Of a DNA stretch of 64,000 nt, positions 1 through 7,807 are shown piece by piece (the stretch's first letter is position 1; each line of letters starts with the position of its first letter). Source of the stretch: Betaproteobacteria bacterium Ga0077526 (GTDB taxonomy: Bacteria > Pseudomonadota > Gammaproteobacteria > Burkholderiales > Ga0077523); the NCBI GenBank assembly GCA_001464765.1, contig LNDV01000030.1, positions 208,001 through 272,000 of the forward strand, written 5' to 3'. Under the pieces are notes generated by a model. That model ran no database searches. It saw only the letters and a program-made list of their open reading frames with translations, and had not been told where the DNA came from. Made by a program: the position numbers and the translations under genes.

Positions 1-2
1 AC

Positions 3-389
3 GTCGTCGGCAAGGCACTCGAGTGGGCGGGGGCGCGACTCGGCGACCGGCCGATCCTGCTGTACTCGACCGCGTCGCCGGATGCGGTCAGCGCGGTTCA
101 GTCGCAACTCGGTCGCGCGCACGCCGGCACGCTCGTCGAGGAGACGCTGTCGCAGATTGCGAAGGGTCTGGTGGCCCGGGGCGTGAGGCGACTGGTGGTC
201 GCGGGCGGCGAGACTTCCGGTGCGGTGGTCGGCGCGCTCGGGGTGGAAGGTCTGATGATCGGCGCCGAGATCGATCCAGGCGTGCCGTGGACCGCCAGCC
301 TCGGCGAGCCGCGCCTCGCGCTCGCGCTCAAGTCGGGCAACTTCGGTACGGTCGATTTCTTCACGAAGGCGTTCGGAGTCTATCGATGA
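3..389 (+). CDS. otnK: Four-carbon acid sugar kinase, C-terminal part (OtnK-like), cut by window edge
   Basis: This is the C-terminal ~128 residues of a DUF1537/OtnK-type kinase; the start lies upstream of the window. The open frame begins at base 3 and ends with TGA at 387-389. Visible family features are the glycine-rich VVAGGETSGAVV stretch and the closing LALALKSGNFG segment, both typical of the nucleotide-binding C-terminal domain. Known members phosphorylate 3-oxo-tetronate to 3-oxo-tetronate 4-phosphate in catabolism of D-threonate, L-threonate or erythronate. The stop overlaps the start of the next gene (ATGA), an aldolase that uses exactly that product, which supports the call. The true substrate stereochemistry cannot be read from this fragment. 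Confidence 0.85.
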   Translation, partial: VVGKALEWAGARLGDRPILLYSTASPDAVSAVQSQLGRAHAGTLVEETLSQIAKGLVARGVRRLVVAGGETSGAVVGALGVEGLMIGAEIDPGVPWTASLGEPRLALALKSGNFGTVDFFTKAFGVYR

Positions 390-1018
390 GCGAGGCGAAG
401 GCTCGCGAGCACATGGCGATGCTCGGCAAGTCGCTGTTCGACCGCGGGCTCGCGTTCGGCTCGGCGGGCAATCTGTCGATGCGGCTCGATGATGGATTTC
501 TCCTCACCCCCACCAACGCGTGTCTTGGTCGGCTCGACCCGGCCCGCATCTCCAAGGTGGACGAGAGCGGGGCGCACCTGTCGGGCGACAAGCCTTCCAA
601 GGAAAACTTCCTGCATCTCAACATGTATCGCGAGCGACCCCGGGCGGGGGCGGTCGTGCATCTGCATTCGACCCACTCGGTCGCGGTGTCGGTGCTGGAC
701 GGGCTGGCGAAGGAGGATCCGATCCCGCCGATCACGGCCTACTACGTGATGAAGATCGGGCGGCTCGTGCTGCTGCCGTACTTTCCGCCGGGCGACCCGG
801 CGCTGGCCGACGCGGTGCGCGAGGTGGCGGGAAAACATCACTCGATCCTGCTCGCGAATCACGGCCCGGTCATCGCCGGAGCGGATCTCGATGCGGCGGT
901 CTACGCGACGGAAGAACTGGAGGAGACGGCCAAGCTTTTCCTGATGCTGAGGGGCGAGAAGCTGAAGCTGCTGAGTCGGGACGAGGTGGCGGAACTGGGG
1001 CGTCGCTTCCCGTCATAG
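386..1018 (+). CDS. otnC: Class II aldolase, 3-oxo-tetronate 4-phosphate decarboxylase (OtnC-like)
   Basis: A 210-residue class II (zinc) aldolase/adducin-fold protein. The GNLS phosphate-binding motif is at 29-32, the likely catalytic Glu at 73, and the zinc ligands are H92 and H94 (HLH) with H159 (ANHGP). Size is normal for the OtnC/L-fuculose-phosphate aldolase family. I start it at the ATG that overlaps the kinase stop; a longer frame to base 23 is arginine-rich and only shadows the kinase. In known otn pathways this enzyme decarboxylates the kinase product to dihydroxyacetone phosphate. It is probably translationally coupled to otnK. An isomerase that could complete the pathway is found far away at 46073-46912. 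Confidence 0.88.
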   Translation: MSEAKAREHMAMLGKSLFDRGLAFGSAGNLSMRLDDGFLLTPTNACLGRLDPARISKVDESGAHLSGDKPSKENFLHLNMYRERPRAGAVVHLHSTHSVAVSVLDGLAKEDPIPPITAYYVMKIGRLVLLPYFPPGDPALADAVREVAGKHHSILLANHGPVIAGADLDAAVYATEELEETAKLFLMLRGEKLKLLSRDEVAELGRRFPS

Positions 1019-1048
1019 GGAAGCCCGCGGGCGGTCGCAGTCCGGAAC

Positions 1049-1063
1049 CCGCACTGCGTGCGG
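1049..1063. terminator. Possible weak terminator hairpin between convergent genes
   Basis: A 6-bp perfect stem (CCGCAC/GTGCGG) with a 3-base loop lies in the 49-bp gap between otnC and the convergent small gene at 1068. There is no T-run on either side, so termination by this hairpin is only a possibility. Confidence 0.25.
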
Positions 1064-1067
1064 CAAA

Positions 1068-1382
1068 TCAGTGGTCGTCTACATCGCTCCAGCGGCGCTG
1101 GAGATTGCTGTAGTCGTCCGACGAGTCGTGCGCAGCGGGGATTTCCGCCGCGTCGCTGTCGTGTCGCATTTCGTAATCGACGATCTCGCGGAGCAGGGCT
1201 TCCGCGCGGACGGCGGATTCCTGGTCGCGGGCGGTCCGCATGATGCGCGCGAGCAGGTTCTTGGACTCGCGGTAGTCACGCTCATTGGTGATGGGCCGGG
1301 CGAACTTCGCCAGATTCGGGGCGTGGCCATGAGTCATGGCGTAGCCGTGCATCTCTTGCAGCAAACGAAACTCGATCTTCAT
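1068..1382 (-). CDS. Hypothetical small hydrophilic protein (104 aa)
   Basis: I do not recognise this family. The 104-residue product is charged and probably mostly helical, with no signal peptide or membrane segment. Its C-terminus is acidic and ends SDVDDH. An AGGGG sequence sits about 8 bases upstream of the ATG, an acceptable ribosome-binding site. It converges on otnC and lies just downstream of the MATE exporter on the same strand, 48 bp after that gene's stop, so it may be co-transcribed with it. The alternative is a chance frame in GC-rich DNA, but its composition (balanced K/E/L/A, few runs of Arg or Pro) looks more like a real protein than the shadow frames around it. Confidence 0.6.
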   Translation of the reverse strand: MKIEFRLLQEMHGYAMTHGHAPNLAKFARPITNERDYRESKNLLARIMRTARDQESAVRAEALLREIVDYEMRHDSDAAEIPAAHDSSDDYSNLQRRWSDVDDH

Positions 1383-1430
1383 GCGTCCCCCTGACGCAAG
1401 TGCGGTGCCAACCCCATGCGGCTCCGCTGT

Positions 1431-2867
1431 TCAACGGTATATCTCGATGCGCCGCCAGGCCGCTGAGTGCCAGCGCGACAGCATCATCACCCCAAGAAGA
1501 AAGATATAAGCCAGAGACGCCCACCACCCGCCGATGGTTCCCCAACCGAAGTGAGGCAGGAAATTCACCCAGCCCTCTCCCGGGGCGAAAGAGAACATGT
1601 GGGCGAGAGGAACGAATCCAACCCATGCGAGCACCACGAGATAAAGCGTGGGCACCTTCACGTCGCCGGCGCCGCGCAGACAGAAGGCCGCGGTCAGGTT
1701 GAGGGCATCGAACACCTGATAAGCGCCTGCGATCCAGATGATTTTCACGCCGAGTTTCACGACGTCTTCTGCACCTGACTGCGACACGTCGGTGAACAAC
1801 GGCACCAACCAGGGGCCTGCGAGTCCGATGCCGAGGCCGACGAATCCCATGTAGACCGCCGAGAGGACAATGGTGACGTTGCCGACCCGCTGCGCCCAGT
1901 CCCGATCGCCGGCGCCGATCGACTGACCCACCAGCGTCGTGCCGGCGATGCCGATGCCGATGGCGGGCAGATAGGCGATGGATGTAAGCATCATTACGAT
2001 TTGTGTCGCCGCGCCCTGCACCACACCGAGCTTCACCTGCATCAGCTGGAACAGCGAGATCGCCACCAGATCGACTGCCGGAAACATTCCGGTCGGAATG
2101 CCGACCGACAGCAGGCGCCGAAATTCACGGGCACGAAAGCGCCACATGAGCCGCGTGCGAAACGGATGCTGCATTGCGGGAGACAGAAACAGCGCGGCCG
2201 AGATGGCGCAGCCGATCGCGAGCGATACCGTCGTTGCCCACGCGGAGCCCGCGATGCCCCAGTCGAGCACGAAGATGAAGAGCGCGTTCAATGCTGCATT
2301 GGCGATTGCGACGAACAGCATGACGAACAGCGTCACCCGCGCGCGACCGAGCCCGTTGAAGAAACCGGAAAGCCCCCACAGCGCGACGGCCAGCGGACCG
2401 CCCAGCAGACGGGGTCGCCACCAGGCGACAGCCTGATCGACGACGGCACCGTCGATGCCGAACGGCGCCAGCAGCGGGGCGCCCGCGAATGCCACTGCCA
2501 CGAACAGTGGCGACATCAGGAGCGTGGCCCAGAGTCCCTGCCAGGTGCTCATTGCCGCCCGTCGTCCCAGTCGGGCACCATAGGCCTGCGCGACGAAAGT
2601 CTGTACCGCGAGGCCGACTCCGCCCAGCGCCAGCAGGAACACGATGGCGAGAAAATGCACTGCCCCCATCGCCGCCATGGCCTCGGTGGAAATCCGGCCG
2701 ATGAACCACGTGTCGGTGAGGTTGAGCACGAGTTGCATCGCGCTGTTCAGCATCAGAGGCAGGGCGAGCAGCACCACTGCGCGCAGGTCCACCCGGCGGG
2801 CGCCGTGTGCGTCGTGGGCCAGAGCCGGGAGGCGCGATTGCCGGTCCCGGTGTGTCGATGCGGTCAA
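1431..2867 (-). CDS. MATE family multidrug/metabolite exporter
   Basis: A 478-residue integral membrane protein with about twelve hydrophobic segments arranged as two similar halves, the usual MATE size and layout. The first helix region contains PLMLNSAMQLVLNLTDTWFIG, close to the conserved start of MATE proteins where residues following the first helix line the central cavity. MATE proteins export organic cations and drugs from the inner membrane using Na+ or H+ gradients. The first ~25 residues are charged and poorly conserved, so a slightly later start is possible. No regulator or partner sits next to it that would hint at the substrate. Confidence 0.85.
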   Translation of the reverse strand: MTASTHRDRQSRLPALAHDAHGARRVDLRAVVLLALPLMLNSAMQLVLNLTDTWFIGRISTEAMAAMGAVHFLAIVFLLALGGVGLAVQTFVAQAYGARLGRRAAMSTWQGLWATLLMSPLFVAVAFAGAPLLAPFGIDGAVVDQAVAWWRPRLLGGPLAVALWGLSGFFNGLGRARVTLFVMLFVAIANAALNALFIFVLDWGIAGSAWATTVSLAIGCAISAALFLSPAMQHPFRTRLMWRFRAREFRRLLSVGIPTGMFPAVDLVAISLFQLMQVKLGVVQGAATQIVMMLTSIAYLPAIGIGIAGTTLVGQSIGAGDRDWAQRVGNVTIVLSAVYMGFVGLGIGLAGPWLVPLFTDVSQSGAEDVVKLGVKIIWIAGAYQVFDALNLTAAFCLRGAGDVKVPTLYLVVLAWVGFVPLAHMFSFAPGEGWVNFLPHFGWGTIGGWWASLAYIFLLGVMMLSRWHSAAWRRIEIYR

Positions 2868-2961
2868 GGTCGAGTGTCGTGAAAGGGTGGGACTGCCCGG
2901 TGAACCGACGACGACGCGCGCAGACCTTCAGGTGTCGTGGCGGGTCGGGTGGTTACCGGAA

Positions 2962-2993
2962 TGGCCCGGGGAGCTCGCGCTCTCCCGGGGCCA
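2962..2993. repeat. Strong inverted repeat in the divergent MATE / RidA-like gap
   Basis: Arms at 2962-2973 and 2982-2993 pair at 11 of 12 positions around an 8-base loop, giving a very GC-rich stem-loop. It lies 33 bp before the start of the secreted RidA-like gene and upstream of the MATE gene, with no T-tract. It could be a 5' UTR structure or an operator; function unknown. Confidence 0.35.
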
Positions 2994-3026
2994 GTAGAAC
3001 GTAAAGCGGACCGAGGAGCAATCTTC

Positions 3027-3872
3027 ATGAAGTCGTATGACCTCGAACATCTTGTCAGGCGCCGGAGCGCGCTGCGCGCTGTCGTGGGCGCGGGCCTGCT
3101 GGTTGCGGGTACTGTCCGCGCCCAGACCCCGTCGCTGGTGGAACTGCCGGAGCGCGGCTATCGATTCCTGCCGGGCGGTGCCGTGTTCGCCGGCGGCGCC
3201 GTCGCCCTGCCGGGCTTCGAGATCGTCCATGCGGTGCTTCGTCCCTGGCTGCCGCTCGAAGACGGCTACGGCTTCATCGAGTCCCATCTCTCGGCCATCG
3301 GCCGGCCGATGCAGGCTCTGTGCGGCATGGAGCTGCGCCTGCCGCGGCAGCTCACCCTCGACGAGTTCCAGCGATTCAATGCGCCCTACGTGGAGCGCCT
3401 CATCCGATGGGGGCTGCTCGTGGAAGGGCGCAACCCTGTTTCACGGACGAACGTGGTACCTGCCTTCGAGCCGCCGGAGGCGCCCGCGGTTCATGGTTTC
3501 TCCTATACCGTCCCCAGTGCGTCGAAGGGCGGCACGTTCGTGATGGCAGGCATGACCGAGAACTCGCCGTCGGGCATCGTGGCCGCCGGCGACGTCTCTC
3601 CCGAAGGCATGCGCACGAAGGTCGCCCACGTGATCCGCGTGGTCACGCAGCGCGTCGCCTCGCTGGGCGTTGCGGTGGCGGACGCGAGTCACGTCGAGTT
3701 CTACTCGGCGCATCCCGTCGACGGGCTCGTCACCGGCCTGCTCGCCCCGGCCATGGGCGACGGGACGCATCGCGGCCTGCGCTGGCACTACGGCCGTCCG
3801 CCGGTCGTGGATCTGGAGGTTGAACTCGAGGTGCGCAACGTGCTGCGCGAGATCGTCCTCGACGGCCGCTAG
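3027..3872 (+). CDS. Exported RidA-like protein
   Basis: A 281-residue protein with an N-terminal export signal: an Arg-rich start containing RRRSALRA, a hydrophobic stretch, then a likely cleavage after residue ~32 (VRAQ). The arginines suggest Tat export but Sec is possible. The C-terminal half ends with a GRPPVVDLEVELEV-like segment that resembles the Arg/Pro motif and final strand of the RidA (YjgF/YER057c) fold; an internal stretch around FVMAGMTE resembles the usual SGQ strand. I start it at 3027 because GAGGAG lies 8 bases upstream; a longer frame from 2937 has no signal. RidA proteins normally deaminate reactive enamines in the cytosol, so an exported version is odd. The family assignment is tentative. 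Confidence 0.6.
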   Translation: MKSYDLEHLVRRRSALRAVVGAGLLVAGTVRAQTPSLVELPERGYRFLPGGAVFAGGAVALPGFEIVHAVLRPWLPLEDGYGFIESHLSAIGRPMQALCGMELRLPRQLTLDEFQRFNAPYVERLIRWGLLVEGRNPVSRTNVVPAFEPPEAPAVHGFSYTVPSASKGGTFVMAGMTENSPSGIVAAGDVSPEGMRTKVAHVIRVVTQRVASLGVAVADASHVEFYSAHPVDGLVTGLLAPAMGDGTHRGLRWHYGRPPVVDLEVELEVRNVLREIVLDGR

Positions 3873-3881
3873 CCAGTCAGC

Positions 3882-4733
3882 TCAGTCTGCGAGTTCCACC
3901 ACGACGGGCTGGTGATCGGAGGCGTCGAGCGTCTGGTCGACGTGCACGGATCCCAAGCCCGGTGCGAGGTCTTCGGACACGAAGACGAAGTCGCAGCAGA
4001 TCCGCGGGCAGGAAGCATCGAACACGCCCCACGACGGTGGATGGGGCTCGCCAGGATGCGCGGCGATCCAGGCGTCGACCAGACGGGGTTCCCCGCCGGG
4101 GAATGCCGCGGTCATCCGGGCATGTTCGGGGCTGTCCGGCTGAAAGTTGAAGTCACCGCACACGATGGCGCTCGCAGGTCGTGACGCGGCTTCGAAGGGC
4201 TCGCCGCCCCGGCCCGACGCCCTCGGTCTGCGCGCATGCGCCACGGCCTGCGTGTGGATCGCGCGGAGCGCGTCCACCTGCGCCATTCTCTGCAATGCTG
4301 AGTAGTACTCCAGGTGGGTTGATGTCACCCGGACCTCACCGCGCCCGGTCGCCACGATGAGTTCCAGCGCGAGACGCTGCATGCTCGGCACCGACGGATC
4401 CGCCGGCCACGGCAGCAGGTGCCGGAACACCTGCTTCACGGGCAGACGGGTGAACACCGCATTGCCAAACACGTCGCGCCGTCCGTCCGGACCGGCGACG
4501 TCGGTCGCGGCGCCAAAGAAGCCGCGGTAGCCGGGAAGTGCAGCACCGAGCGCCGCCATTTCGTCGGTGCCGTCGTGGCCTTCGAGCCCCGCAAACCCGC
4601 TCGCGACTTCCTGCAGGCACAGCACGTCGAAGTCCGCCAGCGACCGAGCGCACGATGCGATCCGCGCCGGGTCGACCCGCCCGTCCACACCGCGACACCA
4701 CTGCACGTTCCAGGTGATGAGTTTCATCGTCAT
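3882..4733 (-). CDS. Endonuclease/exonuclease/phosphatase (EEP) family hydrolase
   Basis: A 283-residue EEP-fold protein. Visible motifs in order are TWNVQ near the N-terminus (catalytic Asn), LQEV with E42, a TSTHLEYYS segment, CGDFN (metal/substrate Asp-Asn) and the closing SDHQPV (catalytic Asp-His). These are the metal-dependent hydrolase residues shared by ExoIII, APE1 and sphingomyelinases; the substrate (DNA, lipid or sugar phosphate) cannot be told. No signal peptide. The ATG at 4733 is chosen because the fold begins directly after it; the longer frame to 5216 runs antisense through arsR. It converges on the RidA-like gene with only 9 bp between stops and diverges from arsR. Confidence 0.85.
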   Translation of the reverse strand: MTMKLITWNVQWCRGVDGRVDPARIASCARSLADFDVLCLQEVASGFAGLEGHDGTDEMAALGAALPGYRGFFGAATDVAGPDGRRDVFGNAVFTRLPVKQVFRHLLPWPADPSVPSMQRLALELIVATGRGEVRVTSTHLEYYSALQRMAQVDALRAIHTQAVAHARRPRASGRGGEPFEAASRPASAIVCGDFNFQPDSPEHARMTAAFPGGEPRLVDAWIAAHPGEPHPPSWGVFDASCPRICCDFVFVSEDLAPGLGSVHVDQTLDASDHQPVVVELAD

Positions 4734-4856
4734 CGTCGACGCCTCCTGCGTATCCCGCTCAATGGGGAACCCGACCAGGCGGAGGGTAAGACGTTTCGCA
4801 GGCCGGTGCACCGCGGGGAACGCGAGTCGAACGTGGCGCTTGACCATGCCTGACAT

Positions 4857-4872
4857 TTCCATGAAACTGGAA
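4857..4872. promoter_or_regulatory. Possible ArsR operator just before arsR
   Basis: An inverted repeat TTCCA-N6-TGGAA lies directly upstream of the arsR ATG at 4875 and overlaps its likely GGAAG ribosome-binding site. ArsR proteins usually bind a short dyad over their own promoter. The arms are only 5 bp, so this is a guess that a binding assay or comparison with related ars operons would settle. Confidence 0.3.
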
Positions 4873-4874
4873 GC

Positions 4875-5201
4875 ATGGAAGAGAAAGCTGCCGTCTCCGC
4901 CCTCGCTGCCCTTGCGCAAGCCGCCCGGCTGCGGGTCTTCCGCGCCCTCGTCGGCGCGGCGCCCGACGGCATGACGCCCGGTGCGCTCGGCGCCATGCTG
5001 GACATCCCGGCGTCGACCCTGTCGTTCCACTTGAAGGAACTGGTCAACGCCGGGCTCGTGCTCGCGGAACGCGACGGCCGCAATCTCATCTACCGGCCCG
5101 CCATCGCGCAGATGAACGAGTTGCTGGGCTATCTCACCGATCACTGCTGCCAGGGGCAGTCCTGCGGGACACCCCGTGCGCGCCGCCGTACCACCTGCTG
5201 A
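4875..5201 (+). CDS. arsR: ArsR family arsenite-responsive repressor
   Basis: A 108-residue winged-helix repressor. The recognition-helix region is around residues 40-57 (IPASTLSFHLKEL), followed by the wing with GRNLIYRP. Three C-terminal cysteines, C91, C92 and C97, have the spacing of the As(III) site in the Acidithiobacillus-type ArsR (CC plus a third Cys a few residues later) rather than the CVC site of plasmid R773 ArsR. It is expected to repress the downstream genes until arsenite binds. It heads the operon arsR, arsI-like, acr3, GNAT. Its stop is 13 bp from the next start. Confidence 0.92.
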   Translation: MEEKAAVSALAALAQAARLRVFRALVGAAPDGMTPGALGAMLDIPASTLSFHLKELVNAGLVLAERDGRNLIYRPAIAQMNELLGYLTDHCCQGQSCGTPRARRRTTC

Positions 5202-5214
5202 CCAGGAGCCGACC

Positions 5215-5739
5215 ATGAAGCGCTTTCACGTCCATGTACATGTCGAAGATCTCGCCCGGAGCATTGGTTTCTACTCGAAGCTGTTCGCGACGACGCCGGC
5301 GCGGGTGGAGGAGGACTACGCCAAGTGGATGCTCGACGACCCGGCCGTGAACTTCGCGATCTCCACGCGCGGCGCGAAGGCCGGCATCGATCATCTGGGC
5401 ATCCAGACGGACGACCCGGCTGAACTCGCGGCGATGAAGGCCCGCGCGGAAGCCGCCGACATGGCGCTGCTGGATGAAGGCGAGACCACCTGCTGCTATG
5501 CGCGCAGCGAGAAGCACTGGGTGACGGACCCGCAGGGCATCGCCTGGGAGCATTTCCATACGCTCGCGAACATCCCGGTGTTCAACGAAGCCGCCGTGCC
5601 TCAGGCCGCAGCATGCTGCGCACCCGCGGAAGCGCCGGCAGCCGAGATCACGGCATCGGACGACTCCGCCTGCTGCACGCCGACGACCCGCGGCAAGCCC
5701 ATTGCTATTCCCGTGAAGGCTGCCAAGTCCTGCTGCTGA
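5215..5739 (+). CDS. arsI: ArsI/CadI-family dioxygenase, candidate C-As lyase
   Basis: A 174-residue vicinal-oxygen-chelate protein. The candidate iron ligands are H5, H60 and E112, and the vicinal cysteine pair is C93-C94. These match in order and spacing the residues reported for ArsI, which cleaves the C-As bond of trivalent methyl- and aromatic arsenicals. The C-terminal ~45 residues form a tail with three further Cys pairs (ACCA, ACCT and a terminal SCC), which may bind or hand over As(III). The start at 5215 follows an AGGAG-like sequence and begins the VOC fold at once. CadI/ArsI-family names are often applied to proteins without proven lyase activity, so activity is inferred from residues. 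Confidence 0.82.
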   Translation: MKRFHVHVHVEDLARSIGFYSKLFATTPARVEEDYAKWMLDDPAVNFAISTRGAKAGIDHLGIQTDDPAELAAMKARAEAADMALLDEGETTCCYARSEKHWVTDPQGIAWEHFHTLANIPVFNEAAVPQAAACCAPAEAPAAEITASDDSACCTPTTRGKPIAIPVKAAKSCC

Positions 5740-5764
5740 CCCACTGATCGAGGAACCGCCCTTC

Positions 5765-6814
5765 ATGGGTCTGTTCGAACGCTTCCTCACGCTCTGGGTC
5801 GGCCTCGGCATCGCCGTGGGCGTCGGTCTGGGGCTCGTTATGCCGGCGATGTTCCGGACGATCGCGGGCATCGAGTTCGCGCATGTGAACCTCGTGGTCG
5901 CCGTCTTCATCTGGGTGATGATCTACCCGATGATGATCCAGATCGACTGGTCTGCCGTGAAGGACGTGGGGCGCCGACCCCGGGGCCTCGTCCTGACGCT
6001 GGTGGTCAACTGGCTCATCAAGCCGTTCACCATGGCCGCTCTCGGCGTGCTCTTCTTCCAATATGTATTCGCACCGTGGGTGGAGCCCGCGGCCGGCGCC
6101 GAGTACATCGCCGGCATGATCCTCCTCGGGGTGGCGCCCTGCACGGCGATGGTGTTCGTGTGGAGCCAGCTCGTGCGCGGCGACGCGAACTACACCCTGG
6201 TCCAGGTCTCGGTGAACGACCTCATCATGGTATTCGCCTTCGCGCCCATCGCGGCATTCCTGCTGGGCGTGACCGATATCACTGTCCCCTGGGAAACGCT
6301 CCTCCTGTCGACGGTGCTCTATGTCGTGCTGCCGCTCGTCGCGGGCATGGCGACACGGCACGTTCTGTCCCGTCGTTCTGCCACTGCCGTGAGTGACTTC
6401 GTGGGCCGCCTGAAGCCATGGTCCATCGTCGGCCTGATCGCCACGGTCGTGCTGCTGTTCGGGTTCCAGGCCGGAACCATCACCGCGCAGCCGCTCGTCA
6501 TTGCGATGATCGCCGTGCCGCTCGTGCTCCAGAGCTACGGCATTTTCGCGATCGGCTGGGTCGGGGCAAAGCTGCTGAAGCTGCCCCACGACATCGCCGG
6601 ACCGGCCTGCCTCATCGGCACGTCGAACTTCTTCGAGCTGGCGGTCGCCGTGGCGATCTCGCTGTTCGGGCTCGATTCCGGCGCGGCACTGGCCACCGTG
6701 GTGGGCGTCCTGGTGGAGGTGCCCGTCATGCTGTCGCTGGTGTGGGTCGTGAACCGGGTCGCCCCGGCGACGACGCCTCCGGCGGGCGTGCTGCGTGCGC
6801 CCGCGACTCGATGA
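5765..6814 (+). CDS. acr3: ACR3-family arsenite efflux transporter
   Basis: A 349-residue membrane protein with about ten hydrophobic segments. The motif [13 protein letters not shown] contains C126, equivalent to the essential Cys of the ACR3 fourth helix, and a conserved Glu sits in the late helix ([10 protein letters not shown]). It exports arsenite across the inner membrane. GAGGAA lies upstream of the start. Its TGA overlaps the ATG of the next gene, indicating translational coupling. With ArsI upstream, the likely logic is demethylation of organoarsenicals to arsenite followed by export. Confidence 0.95.
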   Translation: MGLFERFLTLWVGLGIAVGVGLGLVMPAMFRTIAGIEFAHVNLVVAVFIWVMIYPMMIQIDWSAVKDVGRRPRGLVLTLVVNWLIKPFTMAALGVLFFQYVFAPWVEPAAGAEYIAGMILLGVAPCTAMVFVWSQLVRGDANYTLVQVSVNDLIMVFAFAPIAAFLLGVTDITVPWETLLLSTVLYVVLPLVAGMATRHVLSRRSATAVSDFVGRLKPWSIVGLIATVVLLFGFQAGTITAQPLVIAMIAVPLVLQSYGIFAIGWVGAKLLKLPHDIAGPACLIGTSNFFELAVAVAISLFGLDSGAALATVVGVLVEVPVMLSLVWVVNRVAPATTPPAGVLRAPATR

Positions 6815-7290
6815 ACGGCGAGGCGTCCATGCGTGTGCGACAGGCGGTCGAGTCCGACTGGCCGGCGATTGCCGCTCTACTCACGTCCGAGAGACTTCCT
6901 CTGGACGGCGCCCGTGACCACCTCAACAGCTTCCGCGTCGCCGAGCGGCGTGGCGATCTCATTGGTTGCGCCGGCATCGAGGACTATGGCAGTGCCGCGC
7001 TGCTGAGATCGGTTGCCGTGTCGGCGTCCGCGAGGGAGCAGGGCGTGGGTAACGCCCTCGTCGAAGCGATGCTCGAAAACGCAGCCGCCTGCGGAATCGC
7101 GGAGATCTGTCTGCTTACCACGACGGCGGAGAAGTACTTCGAGCACCGGGGCTTCCGTCGCGATCCGATCGCGAACGCTCCGTCTGCTCTGCGCGCCTCC
7201 GCCGAGTTTCAGGGCGCCTGCCCCGCGAGCGCCGTCTTCATGCGCCGGGCGCTGACACGCAGCGCGGTTCGCGAGCAGACCCCTGCCTGA
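6811..7290 (+). CDS. arsN2: GNAT acetyltransferase of the arsenic operon (ArsN2-like)
   Basis: A 159-residue GNAT-fold protein. The core segment has [17 protein letters not shown], the strand-loop-helix that binds acetyl-CoA pyrophosphate, and a late EHRGFRRDP stretch common in ArsN2-type members. It overlaps acr3 by four bases, so it is in the ars operon. ArsN1 enzymes acetylate phosphinothricin or the arsenical antibiotic arsinothricin; the role of ArsN2-like proteins is less clear. The symbol is by context and shape. A second ATG at 6829 is an alternative start. Confidence 0.75.
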   Translation: MNGEASMRVRQAVESDWPAIAALLTSERLPLDGARDHLNSFRVAERRGDLIGCAGIEDYGSAALLRSVAVSASAREQGVGNALVEAMLENAAACGIAEICLLTTTAEKYFEHRGFRRDPIANAPSALRASAEFQGACPASAVFMRRALTRSAVREQTPA

Positions 7291-7294
7291 GACC

Positions 7295-7807
7295 ATGCCG
7301 TCCAAGCGTCTCGCGGTGTTCGCCATGCGCAAACTCTGGGCGTCTCCGAACACGGTGGTCGGTGCCGCGTTCGCCATTGCAAGCCTGCTGTGCGCCTGGG
7401 CGGTCGGGCGACGACCGAAGTTGTCCCTCGGCCACAATGCCATTCAAGTAACGGAAAGCCCGCTGGTGCCGACCGCGATCGCGCTCGGTCATGTCGTGGT
7501 GTATGGAACCTCGCCCCGGTGGCAACCCGGCCGGCTGTGTTCCCGGAGCGGGCAGTGTCTTGCCCACGAGGAGATGCAGCACACCCTCCAGGCAGAGGTG
7601 CTGGGCCCCCTCTATCTGCCTGCACACGCATTGCTGGGTATCGCGGCGTGGCTGATCGATGGCCGGTGGCACGGCCCGACGAACATCCTGGAGACCGGGC
7701 CGCACGCCGAGGAACCCCGACCTTGGCGTTCGCTCAGCGCGGCAGTGGCATCCGTTCCATCAGGTAGCAGAGGCAGTCCTGCCGGATCACGCGCTGATCG
7801 CGAGTGA
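7295..7807 (+). CDS. Small protein with HExxxH/LGPLYLP motif, putative membrane-associated metalloprotein
   Basis: I do not recognise this as a named family. It has one N-terminal hydrophobic segment (about residues 18-35) and a second around 105-118. Between them lies AHEEMQHTLQ followed by LGPLYLPAH. That resembles small proteins with a HExxH-like site followed by TLQ...LGPLYLP, but here the His-Glu and second His are separated by three residues instead of two. The last ~25 codons run into the 3' end of the convergent M14-type gene (74-bp overlap) and look like poor-quality sequence rich in Ser/Gly/Arg, so the true protein may have been lengthened by a frameshift or loss of a stop. It follows the ars operon by 4 bp. 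Confidence 0.5.
   Translation: MPSKRLAVFAMRKLWASPNTVVGAAFAIASLLCAWAVGRRPKLSLGHNAIQVTESPLVPTAIALGHVVVYGTSPRWQPGRLCSRSGQCLAHEEMQHTLQAEVLGPLYLPAHALLGIAAWLIDGRWHGPTNILETGPHAEEPRPWRSLSAAVASVPSGSRGSPAGSRADRE

Noticed and set aside
23..385. N-terminal extension of the otnC aldolase
   Set aside because: It is an Arg/Gly-rich shadow of the kinase C-terminus; the aldolase fold starts at 386.
4734..5216. N-terminal extension of the EEP hydrolase
   Set aside because: Runs antisense through arsR and the arsI start; the hydrolase fold begins at the ATG at 4733.
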